Part shown: piece by piece, positions 54,281 to 64,000 of the stretch | Layout of the letters: every line of letters starts with the position of its first letter | How positions within the stretch are numbered: the first letter of the stretch is position 1 | Assembly: GCA_961205875.1 (NCBI GenBank) | Contig: OY540812.1 | Coordinates: 24,747,098-24,811,097, forward strand | Length of the DNA: 64,000 nucleotides | Direction of reading: 5' to 3' | DNA from: Sialis fuliginosa | Lineage: Eukaryota > Arthropoda > Insecta > Megaloptera > Sialidae | Program-made: the position numbers and the translations under genes | Notes under the pieces: model-generated | Told to the model about the DNA's origin: nothing | Databases searched by the model: none | Seen by the model: only the letters and a program-made list of their open reading frames with translations

Positions 54281-56589
54281 ACTGTAAACTGTATTCAGGT
54301 GAGGCCATGCGAATTGCTATCATAGATCGAACACATTCGGATTTTGTCGTGTCTTCGGAAAGGGCAATTCTCTGCGCTACGGAATATGTCGAACGTGTCT
54401 GATCTAAGCATAAACCATCACTTGACTCACATGAATATAGCTCGCGCACCGCCACTGCCCAGTAATGACAAATTTTTAATTAAATGGACTGAATTAGAAA
54501 TATGTGTTGACTGTTGATATTTGATTACTACCATTTTTAAATATTAATATATATACATTTAACTGTCTTACAGCGTGATTTGATGACAATCGGCCAATAG
54601 GTATTAAAATGGTGGACAATTAAACTAATTATTAGTATAATTTATTTATTAATTATTATATTATCATAGAAACTGCTTTCAAAGACGATTATTTCTTTTA
54701 TATCTTTTGTGCCGTAGTACTTATCATTTTGTAATCATTAGCAAGTGTCCATAACTGCGTGCTCATTACTGGTTTTACTTTATCCATTACTGGAGAAAAA
54801 ACATAAACAAAATAAAAGGCTGTAATTTAAAAAACGAACGATATTTGCGGACTTTGGTAATTAAATTGATTAAATAAAGAGTTACTTGTTTTATTAGTAA
54901 CATGAGTTCATGAGAATTACAAAAAAACAAGCCCATTAATCCAAAAAAACGAAAACTTGCTCTTATAGCGGTCATAACCTTTACTTTATATAGATATGTT
55001 TGTCAGATTAAAAAAATATATTTATAAGTAAAAAAATTTTTTCTTTTAATTTTTACCGGTTTTGTTTGTTTCTAAAAAATATTTTATCACCAGATAGCGG
55101 CGGATTTTCTTCAAACAAAAAAAACATTCGAATGTAGGGCTAAAGTTTCATCTCATCAAAATTAAAGAAGAATTTATTTAATGAGTCATAAATATTCCAG
55201 GAGCGGAAATGACAGTAACTACCAATTTTGACACGCGCGGTTGATTTTAGTACTATTTCGATAATTTTCATTCGATTACGTTAAAATCTGAACACCATAA
55301 AGAAGATAGATGTAGCTACAAATTTAGTAAATTGCATTAAAATTGGATAAAAATTGTTTGTGTGACAGCACTTTGAATTTTGAAAATTGCGGAATTTAGG
55401 TTAAAAAACTTGTTTTTTTTGTGTATAAAACATGATTTTCGAAAGGAATAACTTTACGAATGTGAATAATTACGGTTTTTTAATTCAATTAGGACCCATA
55501 GTTACATTACGAATGATCTTTGGTTGAAGTATTTGATTAAAAAATATATATATACGAATTTGAATGTTTGCATATCGAAAAATCGTTTTTTTTTTGCAAT
55601 ATCTCGAAAACAAGAGCCGATTGAGCAAAATTATGGTCAATTCTGGATTCAGCGTACCCAAATTATCTACCTTGCAGTAAAATGGCTGTCGGCCAGTGTA
55701 ATGATATATGTATAAATAATACCCAATGCCTGGTATTATCATGACATTGAATGTAATTTGCTTGCCTACAAAGGGGTATCACACCTATATGGCAGTTTTA
55801 TTAATTTTTCACTATGATCACTATGATTTTGTGGATATTAACCCGGGTAACACCAGGTCCAATGCGCTAGTCGACAATAAAAATAAATAAAAACTACAAT
55901 TTATTGAATGAAAATGATAAATAAAAAATGATTTCGCTAGTAAAAATGAGATTCCTCCTTCAAAATTTTATTTTAAATATATATCACATAGTGTAGGCGT
56001 CAAGAAACATTCCGTTTCAAAAACCGTTAGAATTCATAAGAGTTGATGATTTACATTCAGAAAGATGTAAAGAATGAAATTCTGAAGGTTGCCAGAAAAA
56101 AATTTCATAACTTTTTGTATTACCTACATTAGAACGGAGTCATTCTATTTATAATCAAATTTATAAAAAAGTTGATGTTGCACCATTTTTAATTTTGATG
56201 AAAGTTTAGTCAGTTGTTATTATACGTATTAGTTAACAGAAACTTTAAATACAAAAAATTTGATGATCATAGGTTGGAGGTGGTGACCGTTTTACTCTCA
56301 GAAGATATGAAGATTTCGTCGATTTTCAAAATGTTTTGAACACGCGTTCTAATTAAGCAATTATAATGGGCTTGATGTCATTTGAAAGTATATAAAGGGT
56401 CTAATTTCAAATGATCTAGCTCAATTCTGAGTTTCAATTATTTAATGTGATATTTTAAATTTAAATAGTGAAATAATTTTTTTTGTCTGGAATTTTGTTA
56501 GTACAAATTAAATTATTATTCATTTGAAGAAAAAACTAAAAAAAATTAATTCAGGGTGTGTGCAGTACATGAATCACTGCTCGAGAATA
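54281..56589. other. AT-rich intergenic DNA
   Basis: No gene, RNA gene or bounded element could be supported. Confidence 0.4.
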
Positions 56590-56760
56590 CGCCACTGCTG
56601 TCCCTGTACGTATGTGAGTGAATGTGTGTGTGTAGAGAGAGTACCGCCGCGCGCCGCCGTGCGGACATTGACTGAGAGACGCGGAAAGCTCTCGTCGCGC
56701 GGCGCGCTTAGCGTCGCCAATCGATACACACCCGCGCGCACTGCCGTGTGAATGTATGTG
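56590..56760. promoter_or_regulatory. CpG-rich patch with (GT)n and AGAGAGAG
   Basis: GTGTGTGTGTAGAGAGAG leads into GCCGCGCGCCGCCGTGCG and CGTCGCGCGGCGCGC. It repeats the layout of the 50620 and 31905 patches. A 75-codon frame here is most likely a by-product of CpG richness. Confidence 0.35.
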
Positions 56761-56987
56761 TTTACAGGGCCGGCTGGTCAGCCAGCCAGCCTATGTCTGT
56801 CTGCGGATGTGACACTAGACACGGAAACACCGGCGATATACTTCTATTTAAATTTCAACCTATTAAAGATACCTTATTTAATTTTAGATGCAGCAAACAC
56901 CAAAAGTTTTAAATGGTAGATTATTGCATTTATTGCAATATTAATAATATTTAAAATTAAATTTATATAGGCATAGACACCCACTAG

Positions 56988-57208
56988 GGGGGGGGGGGGT
57001 GTCTACATTCTAGTTTCTATTAAAAATATATTTTTTTTGCTTTAATATGTTTTTTTTTACGATTATTGTTTAATTTTCGTTTTCATTTCATGAGTCACAA
57101 TAATATATTATAAACCTATAACTTTTTAAGATGAAAATAAACATCTTAAAGTAGAGATTTCAAGCTTTAATTTCCTTTTTGAAAAATATTTACCCCCCCC
57201 CCCCCCCA
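56988..57208. repeat. segment bounded by poly-G and poly-C runs
   Basis: About 13 G at 56988-57000 and about 16 C at 57193-57208 face each other across roughly 190 bp, so they form inverted ends. This may be a decayed element, or an assembly-sensitive homopolymer pair. Confidence 0.4.
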
Positions 57209-57724
57209 CTCTGTTAACAAATCTCACTTTCATGGATAAAATGAAAATTTAGTGACTTTGCAGTTTAATAAATAATTTTCCACTAAACTTATCATAGTTA
57301 TTTATTTACATGTATTCCAGGGATTATTTTAACTGCATTTACCTTTTTTTTGCTCTACACTTTCTATATTTCTCTTTTACAAATTTTAGTTACCACCCTT
57401 TTTTTACTCTACACTTACACTTTTTATATTTTTCTTTCTATTTACAATTTTTCAACTGCATAAATTAGCTTTTACAACTGCAGTTTTCATTTTTGGAACT
57501 GCAGAAACAAGCAACAACTACACTCTAAAATAACCCCTGGTATAGTTTATATCGTTGAAGCAAGCAATTAAATATCTTCCCTGTCCAACTACTATTTTTT
57601 TACACAAGAAACATTTCAAACAGTTTCATAAATTTCAATACGACAATCTGAAGTCTGATTGACGTATTGTCTAGTTACACATATACTACACCCTGTCGGC
57701 ACTAATTTGATTAGTGAATTAATT

Positions 57725-57820
57725 ATCTTTGGTCAGGGCTATCTCCGCGGGCCTAATCTCCTGTGGCGAAGCTGGGGGTTATTTTAGTTTAACTCAATCT
57801 CCGACACAATTACATTTCAT
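57725..57820. repeat. dispersed repeat, copy 2 (GGCGAAGCTGGGG motif)
   Basis: TTTGGTCAGGGCTATCTCC, GTGGCGAAGCTGGGGGTTA and CAATCTCCGACACAA, collinear with 20185-20290. Confidence 0.5.
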
Positions 57821-59036
57821 TGACTAGTAAGTGTATACATTTACTAAATTTTCGATTTGATTGTAACATATACAGTACCTATATATACACATAATAAAGG
57901 TTAATGATAATGAAATAATATATCGTCGTTGTCTTGCAAAATCTGCTATGTTACAGAAGTATAAATTTTCAGGATCAGGAGACGAGAAAAATTGAACTAT
58001 ATTACTTGATAGATTTTACTTACAATTTGCAGGTTTTGCAATTAAACTGTCAGTACCAAATATTATTATGCATTAAAAATTTCACTTGATTATTGAATTA
58101 AATAAAAATACTAGCATACCGCTACGGGAGTTAATATTTCACCCCGGTACGAATGGAGGGTTGTTATTAGTTTCATTAGATCCGGCGGGAAAAATATCAC
58201 GGGAGTGGGGGTTTTAGGGGGAAAAACTGTCATATATATGTTATACTATATCTATGTAAATAATTATATTATGTTATCTATGTACAAAAGAAGATCATTT
58301 TTATTTTATGTTAGAATAAACATTCGTTCTGTGGCCGTCTAATTAAACACTTGTTTCATTTCTCTTCTAACACAACGTAACCCCCTATCTCGCATAAGAG
58401 CCGAAATATTCAAGATGTTTTCCGACTTGATTTACTATATCGTCACTGCTTATTCATTATGTTACCTAATATAACAAAATATATCCTATAACCTGGCCAG
58501 AGAACATATCTATGAATTAAAAAAACACGTAAATCGGATCGAGTTATAAGCGCACAAACTGACAGACAGACATAGCCACTTTGAGCTTTATATACATATA
58601 TAGAAGACAAAAACAGTTTAGCAATAAAATATACATCAAAAATGTAACAAATTATTCTATGATCAACAAACTCCTTGACCCGACCCTGACAGTCGTTGTC
58701 CCTGTTTGGTTTCCCGTCACCTAGTTTTCGCGAAGTTCTGGATATCAATATTGCGTGGGAGACAGCCACCGATAACGCATCGGGCTCGCACCTCCAGTTG
58801 TTGGTTTTTATATGCCCCACAGCGGGATTCTTATACTTCTATTGGCTGTCGTCAACTGCTTTATATTAAGCGATATTCAATAATCTACGGGTCTATTACG
58901 TATATAGTAATAATACATATTAATGCGGTATTGCTATTACGTATTTATATTTAAATAGCAAATAGATATCACTCACAATCTGTCATGATTGTTTATTAAA
59001 TAATAAACAAAATTTTAGTTGTAAAATATTTGCTTG
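57821..59036. other. intergenic DNA without recognised genes
   Basis: A 125-codon minus-strand frame (58820-58443) has no recognisable domain, and its composition looks like translated repeat DNA. It is not annotated as a gene. Confidence 0.4.
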
Positions 59037-59054
59037 GATTTTATCAGTGACGCG

Positions 59055-59583
59055 CAGTGACGCCGGAACCAATTTTTTCTAGGGGTAGGCAGTACGAACC
59101 TATTAAGCTGACCTAACTTTACTTAGCGTTCTTAAAATTCAAAATTGACTTCAATTTTCTTTGGCTTGATTATATCGTATTATTTGTTAAAAAAATAAAT
59201 AGAAATACAGTGGAACCTCTTTAGCACGTTTTTAAAGGAACGTACTAATGAAATATTTTAACATTGCGTCTTATATAAGAATCCCGGAACCTAGAAAAAA
59301 CGTACCAAAGCAAAACGTACGAACAAGGTTTCACTCTACTCACTTTTTATTTTATTTTGTCTCTGACTAGACTCATGGTTACATTTTATTATTTGTTTGT
59401 GAGTTTTATCATTAGTTTACAAAAATTAAAGAATTTTTAAAAGTAAAAAAATTACAGAAAACATATTTTTATAATTTCACGTCGTTTCAAACTCGCCATA
59501 AAAAGTCAGGAGGCAAAAAGTAATCATTGCCTCCCCACTGAAAATTTTGGGGAGACAACTGTCCCCCGGCCTTTGCACCACTG
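59055..59583. mobile_element. hAT-like element inserted in the end of the 59045 element
   Basis: The ends are CAGTGACGCCGGAACC and the complement of CAGTGGTGCAAAGGCC. The flanks are GTGACGCG (59047-59054) and GTGGCGCG (59584-59591), a 7-of-8 duplication of the host element's own terminus. Confidence 0.75.
59208..59336. mobile_element. pogo-like MITE, innermost of the nest
   Basis: The left end is CAGTGGAACCTCTTTAGCAC and the right end the complement of GAGTGAAACCTTGTTCGTAC. TA occurs on both sides (59206-59207 and 59337-59338). 129 bp. Confidence 0.7.
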
Positions 59584-60268
59584 GTGGCGCGTTATGATAA
59601 CGAGGGCCTTAGGCAGAATAAATATTCGAGGCACCCATTATTTGTCGAATGAAAATAAATTAAAAATTATAATAACATATAAAAAATTTTCAAACATACA
59701 TACAATGTTTTACTATTTCCTCAGTTCGAGCCCCCTTTTTACCTTGAGGCCCTGGGCACTGGATTTTATACATATATATAAACAAAAATCCACTAATCAA
59801 AAGTTTTTTTTTTGTTTACATTTGTAACATTCATATATTGTAAAAGAAAATTTTTCTAAAATCTATTTTTTTAAGAGAACTAATTAGTAAAATATATTTT
59901 GTAAAAAAATATACGTAGGTATATATGTTTAGGTATTTATGTAAAAATATCGAGTAATAGAAGGTTTACTGTATGAACTAATCTGTACAGACATGAATCA
60001 ATAGAGATTAAATTTAAATGAAATCATTTATTACCTATAATTTTGTGGGGTTTCTAGAAAATGTACATATGTCAAAAATCACGTGAGTGACAAACTTACG
60101 TACAATTTGGTAATTCAAATGAGATTTGATTTCGCGCTAGTTGTAACGGATAATTTTCTTGAAAACACGCACGCGTTGTACATTACACAAAGTTTTTGAG
60201 CGGCAAAAAATAATTTGCTGTTTATAAACTATGTACCTATGTTGTGAGGGAGGGGAAAGGTAATGCTC

Positions 60269-60500
60269 ACAAGGGAACCTTTACAAGTGGTATCAAGCTT
60301 AAATTTTGTATATAGTTGGAGGGGGTCAAGGTAAGTAAGAAAACTATAATCTTAGCTGCGGTAAAACAGTTTAAGAGGGTGAAATACTCCTATGAAAATG
60401 TGCAAAAATAACCATATATTTCAAAGAACTCTGAAACCACTGATGATTTAAAAAAATCTATAACAGTCGAAATTCGAAAAAGTGTAAAAGGTTCCCTTGT
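60269..60500. mobile_element. MITE with ACAAGGGAACCTTTACA ends
   Basis: The left end is ACAAGGGAACCTTTACA and the right end the complement of ACAAGGGAACCTTTTACA. 232 bp. The target duplication is not clear. Confidence 0.65.
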
Positions 60501-60572
60501 CAGTATGACAAAGTGTGATAAGGGATGTGGGGGAGGTCGATAATAAGTCACGTATCATTATGTCCCACTAAT

Positions 60573-60898
60573 GCTCGGTATTTTGAAGAATTTGCTTGAG
60601 TGCAAAATCAAATTAGCTTCCAGCTAACGCTTTCTGCTAGGTGTCAAATTGTTATGAAATTGCTCTATATTTTAAAGCAGTGGTAATAAATGTGTAATAA
60701 TGTAAATGCTATGCATTTTATGAGATACATTTGGCAGCACTTATTTTAAGTCGCTGATTTCTACTTATCACGCATGCGTCAAGGTTATCATATGTATAAT
60801 TTCATTCGCTACATACATCTATGAGTGTGTTGTTATTTATAGCGTTATTCGGGAGCTAATTTGCTTTTGCACTCAAACAAATTCTTTATATACTGGGC
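60573..60898. mobile_element. GGTATT-family MITE, copy 3
   Basis: The left end is GCTCGGTATTTTGAAGAATT and the right end the complement of GCCCAGTATATAAAGAATTT. The inner GCTTCCAGCTAACGCT and the GGCAGCACTTATTTTAAG tract match copy 2. Confidence 0.65.
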
Positions 60899-61319
60899 GT
60901 TAAACGCATATAAAAATACCATTGTTATATTATGGAGGGGGTTCACAAGAATGTGATAAGGAGGATATACATAATTTTTAGTGAAACTTGAGTGCAACCC
61001 TGATTATAAGCAGTTTTTTGTCAGTGCATAGTAATATGGTTCAAATGATTTTTTTACTCATAAACACAATGTTATAGTTTGAATTCTATTCTAGTTTAGA
61101 ACAAGGACAAAACTTATATATCTATTAGACATAAAAAAATCCGATGTAATCACTTTACAACCAATTTTTCTTTTAATCTTGTTCAACATTAAGTGAAAAA
61201 CAATGGCAAATACAGACATCGACAGAGCTGTATTTATGAACAGACGCTAGTTGTGGACTTTGCGAGGATAAAGGACATCTCCCTTTATTTACCAATATAA
61301 TTTGTCAATATTATTTTTG

Positions 61320-62095
61320 ATCTCAGGAAAATAATTTTATTATTTATTTGTATATTTTTAATTTTTTGACAATTTCAATCTAAATCAAAAATTTTTTCTG
61401 CTATGCAAACGTCAAAATGACATTTAAAACATCAACATTTTATGTCGAAGTAAATAGCTATTTAAAAAAACAAAAGACGATTTTTTAAAGCAAATTGAGA
61501 TAAATTGTATGGGAATATTTTATAACAAACGTTGTGGTGACGAGTATTTTTATTCTGTGGTGGTGACCCATATTATAGGAAATTGAATGTTCTACAAAAA
61601 ATATTTTATAAAATTTTCACAAATAAGAGAAAATAAATATTTAGGAGTGCCACCCCTCCGCATGACACACGATTTTGATGGTTTTTAAATGGGACCGTCC
61701 TCAAACCAAACCTAACCAACCAAGTTTCATTAATATCGGTTAAGTAGTTTATAAGTTATGCGTTAGAAAAGGATCCAGAGGACAGATAGACACATACACA
61801 TACACACACACAGACAGACAGACAGCCACGGAAGGAAAAATGTTTGTTGAAATCGGAGAACAATTTTTTTCTCATTTTAAAACGATCACAAAACTTCTCG
61901 TATTTCGATATGGCGAGGAAGATTGAAATTGTCAAAAAATTAAAAATATACGAAAAAATAATCAGATGCGTATTAAAAAAATTTCTAGTTAATATTTTAA
62001 AATAAAATTGTATAAAAATTAAATGATTAACCAGTTCATCTTAATACTAATAATTTGGTGGAATTTCTGAATTTAGCACGAGGAAGCACAGTGCA
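61320..62095. repeat. dispersed inverted-ended repeat, copy 2 (inverted relative to 39501)
   Basis: It contains the complements of the 39501-40190 blocks in reverse order: CACACGATTTTGATG, GGGACCGTCCTC, a CAGACAGACAGACAG run, CTCATTTTAAAACGATCACA, and GCGAGGAAG with GCACGAGGAAGCAC. Confidence 0.6.
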
Positions 62096-62919
62096 TTTAC
62101 TTGTCAGGTATATATAGTACATACATAATGAAAATTTGTATATAATAAGCGTATTTTTTGCAATAATTATCAAAAAAATGTGTGCCTCACTTATAAAAGA
62201 GAAGACCTCAAAATAATTTTCTAACTCGTGTCTCGGAATGTATAAGTGCGGCCCTGGACCAAGTTAAAGAACTGGCTGAAACATAAAATACACAGCCTGT
62301 CCAACAAATCGTCAACAACAAGTTCTAATAGCAACACATGTTAAATTAAATGGAGTATAAATGGTTCCCTAATAATTTACAGATGTTTCATTTAACTCGT
62401 ACTTTTGTTTCAGTTGTTTCATTACTTGCAAAAACTATTTAGAACAAGATAAGCGTCGATTTTTTTTGTTACCATAATAGTAGCACGATTATTCTACTTA
62501 CATACGTCAATAAGCATAGATTATTTATTTTATTTATGAACCATCTCAAACATTGTATAACAGAAGTTCCAATTTGAGTTCTTAGTCAGCGTTTTACATT
62601 ATTGAATCCGGGAAAAAATTTAAGATCTAAAATGATCAAATCAGATCTTGATAGATCTGCATTTTGAGACAAAATCATATTTTTTCATTGGTTTTTGATC
62701 TGTGGAGACCTGCAAAGATATACAGCGATCTCTGAAGATTGTGATAGAGATTGAAACGTTGAAAATTCATGAATTTTTATCGTTGTAGATCTATGCAGGA
62801 CTCCACACATCAAAACCCAGTAAGAAATATGATTTTGTCTCAAAATTCAGATCTATCAAGATCTGATTTGATCATTTTAGATCTAAATTTTTTTTCTGTT
62901 AGTGAAAGTTCCTGTTTAT

Positions 62920-63150
62920 TAGGGCTGCATACGAAACGAGACGAAAGTCAGGTAAGCTCGTCTCGGTTTTTGAATCTAAAGTCTCGTCCCAGTATCTGAT
63001 TGTCTCGTCTCGTGACAATGAAGCCATCTCATCTCGTAAAAAATTAAGCCAGTCTCGTCTCGTAGAGCTGACCAGGACCGAGATGAAACTTATAAATAAA
63101 GTTGATATCGTTTCAGTCTCGTCTCAATTTCATCTCTACGTGCAGCCCTA
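62920..63150. mobile_element. hAT-like MITE (TAGGGCTGCA family), best copy
   Basis: The ends are TAGGGCTGCATACGAAACGA and TGCAGCCCTA. The flanks are CTGTTTAT (62912-62919) and CTGTATAT (63151-63158), 7 of 8, fitting nTnnnnAn. The interior is a series of GTCTCGTCTCG-type repeats. 231 bp. Confidence 0.8.
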
Positions 63151-63464
63151 CTGTATATAATACATAGTACAAAGGTCATTTTTTTTTATACAATATCAAT
63201 AGTAAATTTTCCTGAATACGGGCCTGTCCTAAATTAATTATCAAGTAGCCTAAACTAATCACAAAGTCTTAAGCTTCTGAACAATGAAACTCTCGACAAA
63301 TTCGTTTCAATAGTTTTCGTGGCGTGGCAAGTCGGTATTATGATTATAAAATACAAATTGTAAATTTTCCTTAATATGAGCCTTCCTTAATTCAATGACC
63401 ATATAGTCCCCTCCCCTATTTCTCCAAAATTAAAATGTTAATATTAACTTTAATATTTTTCGTT

Positions 63465-63620
63465 GGTAGTATCACCAAAGCCCTGTTACCAATTTTTTTT
63501 TCAGATTTTTTGAACCGAGTTAGAAGTGGTGGGGGTAAAATTAATTACTGCTTGGAGTCCCTTGAAGGCGTCATTTTTGAGTTAAAAAGAAATAAAAATA
63601 GAGTCAAATGATTTGTTGAA
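63465..63620. repeat. dispersed repeat related to 27405-27610
   Basis: It shares GGTAGTATCACCAAAGCCCT, TTACTGCTTGGAGTCCCTTG and CATTTTTGAGTTAAAAAG with the copies in the 27.2-27.6 kb cluster. The ends are not determined. Confidence 0.5.
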
Positions 63621-64000
63621 TTCAGTCAAGTGACTTAGGATCTGCGAAGAAATATATGAACTTACATACTTACTTACATACATACATACATACTAGGATG
63701 TTTTTTTTATTTTTATTTTTCATGGGCTATGTTTTAGCTTTGGATCAAAAATTTACTGTGCTAAAATTTCAGACTTGTAGTTCAAAACTGTGAACAGCGC
63801 AAACCGAGTGTTTTTCCCATTTACTTTTTTTCTTATGCGTGAATAGCTCGTCGAAAAATTTATTTATTTTTATTTCTTACAGCAGCATATTATAGAGAAT
63901 TAAATTTCCTACAAAAAAGATATGAAGTGCTTAAATCATAGATTCAGTATTTTTAAAGATATGCTTTTAAACATTATTATAAAAAGTGAAATTCAATTTT

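Larger units (their letters stand above)
59045..59761. mobile_element. hAT-like element, outermost of a three-level nest
   Basis: The left end is CAGTGACGCG, interrupted after 10 bp and resuming at 59584 as GTGGCGCGTTATGATAAC. The right end is the complement of CAGTGCCCAGGGCC. GATTTTAT flanks both sides exactly (59037-59044 and 59762-59769). Confidence 0.75.

Noticed and set aside
58443-58820. 125-codon open frame on the minus strand
   Set aside because: No domain, no conserved motif, runs through microsatellite-like ACAGACAGACA DNA, and has no splice context. Treated as chance.

Overview
The window looks like nuclear DNA from an arthropod, most likely an insect (possibly hemipteran). It is strongly AT-rich, its genes have phased GT-AG introns, and its one recognisable gene is closest to insect parkin as I know the family. 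Gene density is low. Most of the sequence is intron or intergenic DNA filled with small DNA transposons and foldback elements. I saw no tRNA, rRNA, CRISPR array or bacterial-type gene. The species call is an inference.

Genes. (1) 630-1195 (+) is the last coding exon of a gene that enters from the left; I do not recognise it. (2) 12513-15478 (+) is a complete eight-exon parkin gene, an RBR E3 ubiquitin ligase of 479 residues. The PINK1 phosphosite Ser (S94) and the catalytic Cys (C446) are kept. The second zinc site of the IBR domain has lost all its ligands, and the triad Glu is Gln. (3) 22146-49088 (-) is a seven-exon gene of about 27 kb. It encodes a 530-residue low-complexity protein rich in Tyr, Pro, Gln and Ser, which I cannot name. 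All its exon phases agree. From 49.1 to 64 kb I find no supportable coding gene, only CpG-rich patches and repeats.

Mobile DNA. Many elements can be bounded by inverted ends plus target duplications: hAT-like (7662-7853, 17500-18020, 29423-30550, 37199-37766, 39295-39460, 44047-44335, 59045-59761, 62920-63150), piggyBac-like TTAA MITEs (4198-4346, 10450-10740, 16919-17053), pogo/Tc1-like TA elements (24323-24974, 25019-25518, 59208-59336), decayed mariner-like transposase pieces (2860-3236, 17557-17830, 27780-28150), and large foldbacks (5119-7387, 9027-9993, 29423-30550, 34036-34470). Several are nested two or three deep.

Most notable. A compact 164-bp unit at 34884-35047 has 13-bp flanking direct repeats and 40-bp inverted repeats around a hammerhead-ribozyme-like core (34928-34972), as expected for a Penelope-like retroelement remnant. 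A second hairpin unit of similar design lies 400 bp downstream (35463-35667, 14-bp flanking repeats). CpG-rich patches at about 32.0 and 43.2 kb inside the large gene each carry an RFX X-box-like motif and could be internal promoters.
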